The translations under genes were made by a program, and so were the position numbers. Below, in pieces: positions 50,707-62,181 of a stretch of DNA of 64,000 nucleotides. Position 1 is the stretch's first letter. Each line of letters starts with the position of its first letter. The DNA comes from Grifola frondosa (taxonomy: Eukaryota > Basidiomycota > Agaricomycetes > Polyporales > Grifolaceae): the NCBI GenBank assembly GCA_001683735.1, contig LUGG01000025.1:186001-250000 (forward strand). Reading direction: 5' to 3'. The notes below the pieces were generated by a model. It was not told the DNA's origin. It was given only the letters and a program-made list of their open reading frames with translations, and did no database searches.

Positions 50707-51937
50707 ATGCGCACAGCGATGTTTGCGTCTTGCAGAACCGTTTTTGCAGCCAATGCTAGGACACGCCTGGTGGGTTTGCCCGCGCACCGTGCCACAGGCA
50801 GACGATGCATCCAGCGTTTCCAATCAACCTCAAAGAGCTTTTCATCGTCTGCACAGTTCTCTTCTCACATAGCGGCAGGCGTCGTAGGCGGCGCAATTGT
50901 CGTCGTTGGCGGTCAGTCCCTACGGCCATGCACTGCATCCTCAATCAACAGGAAGCCTTACGAAAGATCATTCCACACAGGTTACACATGGTTTCATTTC
51001 TCCGGCGCTAAGAAAGCACTCGACGCATCCAACACCGCCATAGCGTTCTTCCAGAAGAGCAAGAATGCCATCAAGGAGAAGACACGCAGCAGTCCCAACG
51101 ACGCGCTCAACTTCCTGCGCAACGTTGCCAAGTCCTACGCCGCCATCATCCCCGGCGCGCAAACCTTTGTCGACGCCGCGTTCGACACTTTGGACGAGCT
51201 GCGGGAGAGCCATGGCGAAGAGGTGAACAAGATTGTAGCGGAGGCGTACCGCGAGGTCCAGAAGATTCTGAAGGAGAGCAGTAACAGCGTCGACCTGGAG
51301 ACGGGTTTGAAAATCATGGAAGCACTCAGGCGGCACATAGGAAAGCTCGAACAGGTCGGGAGGAAGGCGGGAAATGACATATTTAGTCCCTTGGCAGAGA
51401 AATATCCTCGAGTAGCGGAGAGGCTCGGAGGTGGATACGAGGAACTGCGGACCATGGCAGAGAGGAAAGGGCCCGAAGCGAAGAAGATTTTAGACGATAC
51501 GATGGGCCAGGTGCGTCTCCAATTGCTCATGTATACAGCTAGTTCCGACGCATATATTAGGTCAACGAGCTTTTATCAAAGGGATACTCGCAGGACGCTC
51601 TCAACCAAGCGCGGCAGCTCATCCAGTGCAAGGCCTCTCAAGTCAGAGGCCTCGCCCAGTCTTCCCCACAACACGCGTGGAACATGGCTGTCCAGCAGGC
51701 TGCGCCGTACCTCGACAAGCTCCCCGGGATCAAGCAGCTGCTGAACGAGAACACGAGTAAGTTTATGTCGACGGGAGCTGATGCGCCTTCAGATGGGGAA
51801 TCTGGAGCAGCGGAGGTGTTTGCGCGAGTAAAGGACGCTGCGGAGAAAAGATGGAGGAGCTACGCGCGTTTGTGCTGGAGAAGGCGGGAAAAGCAGAGGA
51901 ACGGACATCTAGAGAAGGGTCAACAGAGCTGGACTAA
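50707..51937 (+). CDS. Predicted mitochondrial protein with long amphipathic helices
   Basis: Function unknown. The N-terminus is Arg/Ser/Ala-rich without acids (MRTAMFASCRTVFAANARTR), a clear mitochondrial presequence. A glycine-rich TM lies across the first intron (HIAAGVVGGAIVVVGGYTWF). Then long charged amphipathic helices rich in Ala, Lys and Glu (KSKNAIKEKTRSSPNDALNF, VAEAYREVQKILKESS, QDALNQARQLIQCKASQVRG), a pattern like apolipoprotein or MICOS-type proteins. Exons 50707-50911, 50981-51510, then from 51565. One base seems lost in the A4 run near 51846-51850, after which KMEELRAFVLEKAGKAEERT resumes and stops at 51937. If the frame is taken as read, the stop is at 51980. The family appears restricted to basidiomycetes as far as I recall. 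Confidence 0.72.
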
Positions 51938-53256
51938 GACTATCCTGGGCGGCGATGAGATACGTTCACCAGCATTGTGAATCCGACGCCCATCATGGTG
52001 TGCGGGGGCTGTCGGCGACTCGGAGGAGACTGTTGTGCGAACCGAAGCTCGTGACCGCATCGCATTTGCTCTGCGCAGAATGCTTCCGAGTCGTAAACCA
52101 ACATGTACTCTTTACTATACCATCGAAAAGTTTCTCCGCCGCCCTATGAATGATTTGAAGGCCTTCGAGGAGAAGGAGAAGAAAGCGAAGAAGTTGAAAC
52201 TTGAGCTTGAAGGTGAAAGCTGGATTGGCCAATCACAAGCTCGTGACCTCGTCGCGTCCTTTTGCGTTCTCGTCGCTCGACCTCTGTCCTCTGTCCTCTG
52301 AGAGACCGCCCTCGACGAGAGGGTATCATTTCACGGTTCCAACATGGCCCAACGTTATTCGGCACGATAATATAGCAACTTGAACTGCCGTCAACTACCC
52401 CCTAGTCTTTCACCAGAGGTCTGCATTGGGACTGCATCTGTGAGCGTGAGCATTTCTATGGAATGGATTTGATGAGGTTGATAGCTAGGAAACAGTTCCG
52501 ACGGCATCCTTGCATGCATGCGCTACATTTACGGATCAGAACAGCTTGTCGTGATGCACGAATGTACTCCGTGAGCCCATGGCTAAGTTGTTCCGATGCG
52601 TGCATCGCTCCTGTCATCCGGATTGCGTACGGAGAAGTCTCCTAGGCATCAGGATTGCCAGTAACCTTCTATTTATGTGCTGGTGGGACATTGGTCGCGA
52701 GATTCTCGTCTCAAGGAGAGGATTGAACTCTGCCGGCCGTGACCCTCCATACTCCGCTTCTGCTTATCTGACACTTGATCTGGTCTTGCGATATATCATA
52801 ATCTCTGCCAGATTCAGGAGTTGCTAATATTTCTCGTGAAGAGCAGAGGCGTAAGATCGAGAATGCGATATTAATGACATCCGAACGGAATAGTGTCTTA
52901 TATATATCGATCCGCGGTTCCAAAGTCCAACGTAACGTCGACGTTCAAATATTCAGTGCAAGGATGCCTTATATATGCGATGGCAGGCCTATAGGCCATC
53001 GTCGTGATGTAAAGATATGTGCACGCCGCTTTTGTTCTAGGGAGGCATATACGTGTTGACAATATCGACACTCCGGTCCGTTGCGGGGAAGCTTGTTTAT
53101 TTAGCTCACGTCTGTGAGTCTGCATTACATCTTTTCTTTTGTTACATAATTTCACGCCTGCCTCGTGTAAACCTGCATTTGAGCACAAGGACACGGCTTG
53201 TGGATTCCAACCAGCACCGACGATACTTATAATTCTCGCAGTGTCCACAAAACGAC
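51938..53256. other. Intergenic, 1.3 kb, possible small exons
   Basis: At 51985-52235 there are coding-like pieces in different frames (MVCGGCRRLGGDCCANRS, LVTASHLLCAECF, MNDLKAFEEKEKKAKKLKLE). The CxxC groups suggest a zinc-binding fragment, but no gene model holds. Nothing was seen in 52300-53256. Confidence 0.4.
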
Positions 53257-54671
53257 ATGTATTCTGCTAGTGCAAAAAACTCGAAGAAGGGTTCATCCAA
53301 GGGAAGAAATGGCGCGTACTCCCAAAGACATTCCTCTCCTTCACGGTCGCCTTCACCTGTCCCATCCCTCGTCGCCCCTGCCACATCGTACATGATGCAG
53401 GCGCCCCAGCCATCGTCGAAACAGCGATTGCAAGCTTCGCTAAAAGCCTCTCTTATGAGCGGGACCTTCATCGATGCTCAATTCTATGTCTTCTCTCGTC
53501 GGACTACATCTGGACTTGTCGACACTCCGCAGGCCGTCTACGCTAGTAGCAGGGTATTGCGGGAGGCAGTATTGTATTTTGAGCGCCGTATGTCTCCTTA
53601 AGGCTCTACGTCCCGAACTGTCTGACTCTTTATTGCTCCAGTGTTCGCTGGGAACTTCTCAGAAAGCATTCTCACCCGCATGGACACCGGATTTCCTGCT
53701 AACCAGGAACCATTTGCCAAGTATGACTATGATTCGGATAGTGATCTGGACGACGACGAAGACGACAGCATCCCTCCCGGGATAGACAAATCCGCGAGGT
53801 TCCAGGATAGCGATGAACGTCATGAACGCCAAGACTCATCAAAAGGCGATGAATCTGTATGCAATCTTGCGGACAAGAACGCGGCAGAAAGTGCCACCCC
53901 CTTGGAGGGTTCCAGTTCGCGTAAAGATACAGACAATGTTCGTCTCCTGCATCCCGTATTTATTTCTGTGACGGAACGATCTACTAGTACGTGGGTTGTA
54001 CGTTGACGGAGGACAAGATTCCTGCTGTATGTGGAGGCATGACCGGACTAGTTGGCAGGACGGTGGTGATACGAGATATTGCCTTTGACACGTGAGTTTG
54101 CATTACTATATTCCTTAGTCCCGCGAATGATGCAATAACATCCGACTAGTTTCCAGGCCTTCATATACTATCTTTATACAGGAGAAGTCTGGTTTTCGCC
54201 CTTGCGGTCTCAAGGTATTCCGACAGCACAACCATCCGACGAGACCTATCAGCCCCCGCGCTGCTCCCCGAAGTCCATGTATCGACTCGCCGACAAAGTA
54301 CAGTTTCGATATCGTTTGCTCTTGGCTGCGAGATCCTTAATTTTTTTTTCTAGTACGATTTATCAGTGCTGAAAAGACTGGCCATGGAAGACATACGCTC
54401 AAAACTCTCAGGTAACAACATATTGGTCGAAGTGTTCTCAAAATTCACCTCTAGGTCATTGTGGAACAATCTTGCGTAAACTCATCAACTGATGTGCATG
54501 TTGGGTTGATACAGATACCCTGAAATTCAAGAAATGGAGACGGAATATTTCCGTAGCATACGTCATAACGTCATAAATTCCATTCCATCTTGGATGGATC
54601 GCGTCGCTGAAGGCGAACTACCTCACAGTAGCGCTGTTCTGACGTTGATGATGCGAAAACTTGCCGTGTAA
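53257..54671 (+). CDS. BTB/POZ domain protein 1
   Basis: BTB fold (dimerisation, Cullin-3 adaptor type). Basic/Ser N-terminus, then the first BTB half TFIDAQFYVFSRRTTSGLVD TPQAVYASSRVL (split here), an acidic inserted linker (DYDSDSDLDDDEDD), second half VVIRDIAFDTFQAFIYYLYT, CSPKSMYRLADKYDLSVLKR, and a BACK-like helical end (SKLSGNNILVEVFSKFTSRY). Exons: 53257-53587, 53642-53939, then joins at AC/TTC (after DIAFD), K/Y and SR/Y, all GT-AG. The exon start near 54000 before EDKIPAVCGG is uncertain. Stop 54671. First of three tandem copies with the same intron plan. Partner or substrate unknown. Confidence 0.85.
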
Positions 54672-55048
54672 TAGTCAAGAACTACAGAGGAGCGGTCATC
54701 TGGAGGGCGGCTGGCAGAGCTTGCAGGACTAGATTAAGACTAGATCGCTCCCTGTTAGGACACACCCCTACGGATCCGGAAGCATGTACAGATTGCAAAA
54801 TGCCTTCACGTGCATTCGTCATTAGCGATGTATCTCCATGCGGTATTCATGACTGTCAGTGAGTCGCACATGTTTTCACCATTCATTTGAAGCCTCGCAT
54901 GTATATTTGACAACTGTACATGCAAACCTTGATGTTGTACGTAATATAGTAGGGAAGAGACAGTTTCCTCGTTTGTGAACTCCTTCTCCGTCCGTCATTT
55001 TTTGGCACATCATCCTCACGCTCTTTCCCATCGATCGTTGCTGTTGAA
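54672..55048. other. Intergenic between BTB genes 1 and 2
   Basis: 377 bp, no recognised coding or regulatory signal. A minus-strand frame here is a shadow of the BTB2 start. Confidence 0.5.
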
Positions 55049-56441
55049 ATGTTACAACAGCATGCTGAAGCCGCTCTCAAAGCTTCTCTCACTGGTGGCA
55101 CCTTCATCGACACACAACTCTACGTGTTCTCACGTCGCACTGCAAGTGGGTATGTTGATACTCCGCAGGCGGTCTACGCTAGTAGCAGCGTATTGAAGCA
55201 TGTGTCTTACTTCGAATCCCGTACGTACTGTCAGTTTCAATATTTTGATGTTAAACTCCTGTAACCCTGTCTCGATTGATGATTCTAGTGTTTTCTGGGA
55301 GTTTCGCAGAGAGCGTACCCACCCCGTTGATTATTGGGTTCCCCAGTGATCAGGATCAATCTGTGGAGTATGACTACAGTTCAGACAGCGATCTTGATGA
55401 CGAAGAGGATGCAGAAGATGAACAGGTCCACCTGAGTGACAAACCTCCCAGCTCTGGAGGCAGCGCCGATGCTCAAGAGGAGTGTAGTACTGGCGGCACT
55501 TACGCTGATGAGGGATCTGCAAGAGATTGTGGCTCAGGTGTAGAGAACTCTCCCTTGGAGCGAGGTGTTAACAATGTGAGTGTGTTCGGGCTTAACCTGG
55601 TGTCTAGCTTCTAAACCGGATCAATTATCAGATTTCGGTGGCCGTGAAGGACAACGGTCCTGTTTCATATGGAGATGCAACAGGAACAGTGGGCCGAACC
55701 GTAGTGATCAAAGATATCGCTTTCAAGACGTGAGTCGATAGAATCTTCGTGCTCGTCAATCCTGATGTATGCAATTCATAGCTTCCAAGCATTTGTATTC
55801 TATATGTACACGGGACGGGTGGAATTTTCTCCTCTGCGATCTGAATCCCACCAACATCAGCACCCCCATGAATCTTTTCCCCCCGCTTTGTTCTCCGAAG
55901 TCCATGTATCGACTCGCTGATAAGGTATGCTCATCAGCGATTTTGTCTACCGTATCGATCTTGAATTTTGAGATCTCTAGTACGACTTGCAGGATTTGAA
56001 GAAGCTTGCATTCAATGATATCCGATCAAAGTTGTCCGCTGACAACATATTAGTAGAATTGTTCTCAAAATATACTTCGAGGTCATTGCATACTTTGCTT
56101 CTACAAATCAGACACTGATTACCTGATGATACAGATATCCTGATATTCATGAAATGCAGACCGACTTTTTCTGTGACAAATGTCTTCGATCGACCGCCCT
56201 GGGTTCCGTCCCAGCATGGATGGAACGTGTTGCTCAAGGGGAGCTACCACATAGTAGCGGCACACTAGCATCATTGATATTAAAGCTAGCGAGCAAGGTT
56301 CCTTCCCCCTCTGGGGTCTTTGGCTCTACGAACCCTGGTTTCGGAATGCCTGCCGCTTCTGCATCTGTGACGTCCTCATCTTTGGGACTCGGAGCCTCGC
56401 CTTCAGGATTCGGAGCCCCGTCGAAAAATCGACGCAAATGA
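55049..56441 (+). CDS. BTB/POZ domain protein 2 (one frame break)
   Basis: Second tandem copy. Starts MLQQHAEAALKASLTGGTFI, about 45 residues shorter at the N-terminus than copy 1. TQLYVFSRRTASGYVDTPQA, acidic linker DYSSDSDLDDEEDAEDE, TVVIKDIAFK, then FQAFVFYMYTGRVEFSPLRS, CSPKSMYRLADKYDLQDLKK, KLSADNILVELFSKYTSRY. The C-terminus is Gly/Ser/Pro-rich with repeats of GFG/GLGASPSGFGAPS type, absent from the other copies. The T4C6 tract at 55875-55884 holds one base too many; without it the conserved P-L-C-S-P-K reads through. Joins at C/TG, N/I, AC/TTC and K/Y are GT-AG. Confidence 0.83.
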
Positions 56442-56903
56442 GTGCAATGCAGTGTTGTATCATAGGTCGTGCCTCGTTCTATCACTCATCTATGATCTTA
56501 CTATTTGGCCATATATGATCAGGTTCTATTTGCTTCGTCGTAGCTGCAGCTGTACGTACGACTACATGTGTACAATTACGGTATACGGTCATTTCCCAAG
56601 TCTTCTTAGCCCCATAAGATGGATTTCGACCACACGCTCTGCACGTTGGACCTCATGTGCCAAACGTTGTTACTGCGCCGCTGACAAATTTAGGTATGTT
56701 CTCATATATAGCTCTCCTTCGGCCTGACTTTTGACTTTCAGCGCAGTTGCTTTTCACTTTTGATCAATGGATGCACTCTTGGCACTGCAGGCCGCTCCGG
56801 CGCTGCCAGCACCACCACAGTAGGTACAGAAGAGGCCACAGACCAGTGGAGAAAACGTTCAAAGAAGAAGGGTCAAAAATCGGCTGCACCGCCTATTCCT
56901 TCG
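56442..56903. other. Intergenic / possible 5' exon of BTB gene 3
   Basis: An open frame continuous with BTB3 runs back to about 56760 without an ATG (SKKKGQKSAAPPIPS). An upstream small exon ending in a CAG near 56790 is possible. Confidence 0.45.
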
Positions 56904-58197
56904 ATGTCGTTAACGAGGCAACAGATTTCACAATGCGCCTTTAATTCCAGCATCGTCGACAGGTCATTCGAAGACACCAAGTTCTTCGTTTTCTCTCGCC
57001 GTTCTGCCTCCGGTGTCATCGACACTCCCCGACCCCTGTTCGCGAATAGCTTGCTGATGAGGAAAGCATCATCGCACTTCGAATTATGTATGTGCTAATT
57101 GGGACTTTGACTTGGAACGATCGCTCTAATGATCGCATTGATTGCAGTGCTGAATGGCAATTTTTTGGAAAGTCGCGTTACTGAAATGGACGCTGGCTTT
57201 CCTTCAGACAAACAAGCGTGGACCGACGATTACGATTACGACTCGGATAGCGATCTCGAGGACTACGACGATGGCGAGGAACACATTCAGGAAGGAGGTC
57301 CCATTATCGGTGGCGCACGTCATGATGTTCATGACGGGAGTGTGGATTCTTCTATGGTGGCTCCACCCGTTGTACGTATAACGCCATTGTTATGAAAAAA
57401 TGCTTATCCAGCACGCAACAGTTCATTGACACAGGTGATGAAGTGAAGAAGGACGGACGACTGGGTTCGTCCAGCGACGCATCGGACAAGGTGTTCGGAA
57501 AAGTAGGCAAGACTGTCATCATCAAAGACATGGCCTTTAGCACGTAAGTCGAAACGAATAATCTTGAAGTTTCTCTTGTTTAACGTTGATGAACTGCTAG
57601 ATGGAAAGCCTTTATATTCTACGCATACACGGGAGACATTTCGTTTGCTCCGCTCGGATCGCAGGCAAAGTTTCAGTTTAATCAACCATATGCATACAGC
57701 CCTCCGCTTTGCTCTCCCAAGTCGATGTACCGATTGGCCGATAAGGTACGCAAGGTCTCAGGTAGTTAACATGCGTTGTAGTGACGTTCAGGTCTATATG
57801 AAGTACGGCATCAACGAGTTGAAACAGCGGGCAGCGAACGACATCAAATCTAAGCTGTCTGCTGATAATATCTTGTTCGAAATGTTCTCCAGGTTTACAT
57901 CACGGTGAGTCGTAACAAATTGTTGAACTCCATGAACTAACCCGTGACAAGTGCAGTTATTCTGAAATAAAAGACATTCAGCTTGACTTTTTCCGTACCG
58001 TCAGTCTTCAACCAGTGGTAATGACGTCAATCCCGATGTGGATAGAAGCCGTAGCTGCCGGTGGTTTGCCCCATAGTGCAGGCGTCGTCTTGGCCATTAT
58101 TCAAAAATCAGGCCCGCTTCGAACCCCAAAATGCCCCAGTTGCAGCTTCACCTCCGTGCGCTGCAGTAGTTGTTCTTATAATTTCACCCTCTCATAA
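56904..58197 (+). CDS. BTB/POZ domain protein 3 with C-terminal CxxC pair
   Basis: Third tandem copy. First in-frame ATG 56904 (MSLTRQQISQ); the open frame extends further upstream, so the true start may lie in an earlier exon. SFEDTKFFVFSRRSASGVID, LLNGNFLESRV, acidic DYDYDSDSDLEDYDDGEE, GKVGKTVIIKDMAFSTWKAF, CSPKSMYRLADKYGINELKQ, KLSADNILFEMFSRFTSRY. The 50-nt intron ending at the AACAG before FIDTGDEVKK keeps phase. The C-terminus ends in two CxxC pairs, CPSCSFTSVRCSSCSYNF, which could bind one zinc ion and is not in copies 1 or 2. No frame break. Confidence 0.82.
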
Positions 58198-59556
58198 CCT
58201 GTCGTGAGTTTGCAAAACCACATCCTTTACGTTCATTTTTTATAACAATATTGGATTTATCAGTAGTTGACGATGAAAGTGAAAGGTTTATGGACCTTCG
58301 TTCATAAAGTGTACTGCCTGAGCCCGCGAAAGTCCGATGTCTGTCGTTGAGAGGTAGTCACGTCTTGGTCGTAATTGTTGCATAGTTTCCTTCCGCAAAG
58401 CTGGCCCTTTTATGTCGGTTTGTCTTTCCAATAAAATGTGCCAATCGCAGTGGCTGTTCGTATTCTTCCTAGTCTCAGGCAGAGCTCTGCATGATCGTTC
58501 GCACCAATGGTGAACTCGGAATCCCTAGAGCCTTGCCTTTCAATGCAGTATCCTAAACCGTCCTTTGAGACTTCGAACGATATTTATACATATCATGTGG
58601 CATGGGATATTATGTTTGGTGTTTTCCCGACGTACGAGGTTTCGGCGTCTCGGCATTGCCGTCGTCGAAACTGGCTGTGCAGCTACACGCCATAGTCTCA
58701 TGACACTTGGTTCTCAGATCTCGTTCTTTGGCTTCGATTTGACTTACCGACCGCCTCCTTGCTGCCAGTTTTTCTGCTGCGTTCCCCAAGTAAGTCCGTC
58801 TAGCACAGCACGCTTTTAGCGGCTGCTCGACAACCACCGTTGCCGTGCTCCACATTTCCCCTGAATTCTCTCGTAGTTGAAGCAGGTAATCTCTTCACAG
58901 CTCGCGTTCTGTAAGTGGGAACCATCTGATCATCTGTATAGCAGATGGCATGTCATATGCCTTTTCTTTTTTGTTGCTTGGCGAGTCAAGTCATGCAGCA
59001 AATGCTGGATGTACCTGCCTGCTCGGCGATAGTTCAGCTTCTTTCGCTGCCACGGGTCTAATTAGCTGGGATACGATTCGTCTTCATGTCTAGCTTATAC
59101 GCTGTTCTTTACGGATGGATCCTCAACAAACGCGTGCAACCTCGCATCTTCCGTGGGAGTTCTATGGCCTCCGCATGAACGTTTCTCATCCATCGGTGTG
59201 CATGGGAATGACTTCGAAGGCTGTAGGTCTTCCTTCGCCTATTTATGGTTTCGCTCTTCGTTTTGTTTACAAATCTGTTCAGTTTAGTTGCTGTCGTTCC
59301 GAAAAACCGCCAGCTATAACGAAGCTTGCATCATGAATCCGACCGAAACGGTATCTCAAGACCTCAAGAACCTGTTCATTGTCCTTTTCGAAGCAGAATC
59401 GTGCATCTCGCTTCGCTACCTTATCTCGGAGCTTTAGGCGGACCGCCTCCTTTCGCATGCATGCGTTATACTGGTTCTGATATGTTTGGTTATAAAAGAC
59501 TTCAGCTTCGAATATGAGATAGCAGGACTTGGTCCACTCTCTGTTATTGCCTCACG
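58198..59556. other. Intergenic, 1.36 kb, upstream of the S53 peptidase
   Basis: Short open frames only, none recognisable. Likely the long regulatory region of a secreted-enzyme gene. Confidence 0.5.
59491..59497 (+). promoter_or_regulatory. TATA box of the S53 peptidase gene
   Basis: TATAAAA 66 bp upstream of the start codon at 59557. Confidence 0.55.
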
Positions 59557-61673
59557 ATGGTTTCAGTCGGGTTGCTTGTCGTTTATCTTATCCCTTTTGC
59601 CTTGGGCAAACCCATGTCCCGCAGTATGCAGATGCATGAGGCTCGGGAGACGATCCCGGAAGGTTTCACTCTCAGTGGGCCGGCGCCGTCTGAGACCACA
59701 TTGAACATGCGTCTTGCTCTGGTTCAGAGCGATCCCGCTGGGCTTGAGAAGGCACTGTACGATGTCAGTATTCCTTCCAGCGCCCTCTACGGTCAACACC
59801 TCACGAAGGAGGAGGTACGTGTCACATTTGATCGCGTGCAGTACTGCTGCTGAAGCGTATCGACACCAGGTCGAGAAATTTGTCGCACCTACACAGGAGA
59901 GTGTAGATGCTGTGAACGCCTGGTTGAAGGAGAACGACATTACCGCTACGACCATCTCTCCCGCTGGTGATTGGCTTAGTTTCAGCATCCCAGTCAGCAA
60001 AGCTAGCGAGCTCCTCGACGCCGATTTCTCTGTCTTTACACACGAGGAGACAGGCCAAACCTCCATTCGGACCCTTGCATACTCAATTCCTACCGATCTG
60101 ATAGGCCATGTTGACCTCGTGCATCCTACCATCACGTAAGTCATAGTTTCGAATTATATATTTAGTTTGGTCCTACAAGAGCTGACCATTGTGTAGATTC
60201 CCCAACCCCTTCGCCCGCCTGCCAGTCATTTCCTCGCCTTCTGAGGTCAAACCTGCCGTGAATCTCAGCTCGGAGGCCGTACCTGCTTCTTGTGCTTCTA
60301 CCATCACGCCCACATGTCTGCAGGATCTGTATGGTATCCCTGCGACCAAGGCCACCACGACCACCAACAAGCTCGGTGTTAGTGGATTCATTGAACAGTT
60401 TGCTAACCAGGCGGATCTCACGGTACTGTACTATCTTTGAGGAACGTATCTGGATAAGTACTCAGTTTCATTCATTCCAGACGTTCTTGACCAATTTCCG
60501 CCCTGATTTGCCATCCACGACTACATTCGCGTTGCAAACGCTCGACGGTGGGGAGAATCTTCAGTCGCCCAGTGATGCAGGTGTTGAAGCTGTAAGTTTA
60601 CTCTAGATGGTTACTTTCTTTATTTGTACTTATCATAATGATATGGTCAGAATCTTGATATCCAGTTCACTGTGGGCGTCGCTTCTGGCGTGCCGACTAC
60701 CTTCATATCTGTTGGAGAGCAATTCCAAGACGGTGCCCTCGAGGGGTTCTTGGATATTATCAACTTTTTACTTGGCGAGACATCGCCGCCCCAGGTGTTG
60801 ACGACCAGTTACGGCCAGAACGAGAACACCATCTCTCGAACCCTCGCTAAGTGAGCACGCATTCTATGAATTACGTAGAAATACCTTCTAAGACCGTGAT
60901 TTCATAGCAACTTATGTAACGCATACGCTCAGCTTGGCGCTCGTGGAACGTCCATCCTCTTCGCCTCAGGGGATGGTGGCGTGGCCGGATCGCAGACTAC
61001 TCGCTGCACTACATTCCTTCCTACATTCCCTTCGGGTTGCCCTTTGTAAGTATGCCGCACTTCGCGACGTCGTTGAAGCTAACCAACGCTCTCTATCTCC
61101 CAGTATGACATCCGTCGGTGCTACCACTGGTATCAGTCCCGAGACAGCTGCATCCTTCTCTTCGGGTGGTTTCTCCAACTACTTCGCAACACCCTCGTAC
61201 CAAACCAGCGTGGTGTCCTCATATCTTACGAGCCTCGGAAGCACGAACTCGGGCAAGTTCAACCGCTCGGGCCGGGCCTTCCCAGACGTCTCTGCGCAAG
61301 GCGAGAATGTGGAGATCGTCGTCGGCGGCGAGTTTGGATTGGTCGCCGGCACGAGCTGCTCGAGCCCCATTTTCGCGAGCGTGGTCTCACTGCTCAATGA
61401 CGGCCTGATCGCTGCGGGGAAGTCGCCCCTCGGTTTCTTGAACCCATTCTTGTACTCTACGGGTGCTTCGGCGCTGACGGACATTACTACCGGAGACAAT
61501 CCCGGATGTAATACCAACGGCTTCCCTGCGGGCACGGGCTGGGATCCTGTGCGTGCCGCTCATGGTTGCTTTTATGTGAGATTGATGGGACTGACAATGT
61601 CCTCGTCTCGAAACAGGTCACAGGTCTAGGTACCCCCAACTTTGCGAAGCTCAAGACGGCAGTCGGCTTGTAG
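59557..61673 (+). CDS. Secreted sedolisin-family (S53) peptidase, TPP1-like
   Basis: Extracellular acid serine-carboxyl peptidase, probably tripeptidyl-peptidase type. Signal peptide [17 protein letters not shown]. The pro-domain has [20 protein letters not shown] and SWLS-type motif DWLSFSIP. The mature part has [20 protein letters not shown] (Glu and Asp of the Glu-Asp-Ser triad), [10 protein letters not shown] (oxyanion Asp region), [12 protein letters not shown] and the nucleophile in [18 protein letters not shown]. The C-terminal calcium-site elements are [10 protein letters not shown] and [15 protein letters not shown]. Exons: 59557-59814, 59870-60135, 60197-60422, 60481-60591, 60651-60850, 60908-61045, 61104-61548, 61617-61673. 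All GT-AG, no frame break, full length. Confidence 0.95.
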
Positions 61674-62181
61674 TTGTGATGCAGTAGGCTGTAGGATTTT
61701 AGTGGACTACAATTGAATTGTGAAACCGTTGATTCATGATGATGTACATAACGCTACCATGATCTGAAACCAATGAGCTCCTTGTTGAAATGAATGTGTG
61801 TTGTTCTAATTGAGTCATCTCATGAGTTATGTACGCCTTATGGGTAATTGATAATTACTGCTATTTTACATACGCTGAAAGTACTGAAGATGCCACAGCC
61901 CATGCCACAGCTTGACATCTTATCTAATCTTTGGGCGCCTATATTAAGCGATCAACCACACTCGGCGCCGCTTTGTTCTCCGCGACGACGTTCTATACAT
62001 CCCTACCACAGCACCAATTCCAAGTTTCTGACACTCCGGGCTTCTCAGTGCGAGTTCATTAGCAAATCTCAGAGCCGGAACAACAACGATTACTCCCTGG
62101 TACGATACACAGGCCGCGAAACTTCACCCATGCAGCTCTGACTCTGTACAATGTTCAGACGGGTACTCTGGAGAGTGAGCC
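61674..62181. other. Intergenic
   Basis: 508 bp between the S53 peptidase stop and the MED1 start. No coding signal recognised. Confidence 0.5.

Noticed and set aside
60934..61629. 231-codon open frame inside the S53 peptidase
   Set aside because: It includes the genuine last exons but reads through an intron and begins at a non-ATG codon; the spliced model fits the family.
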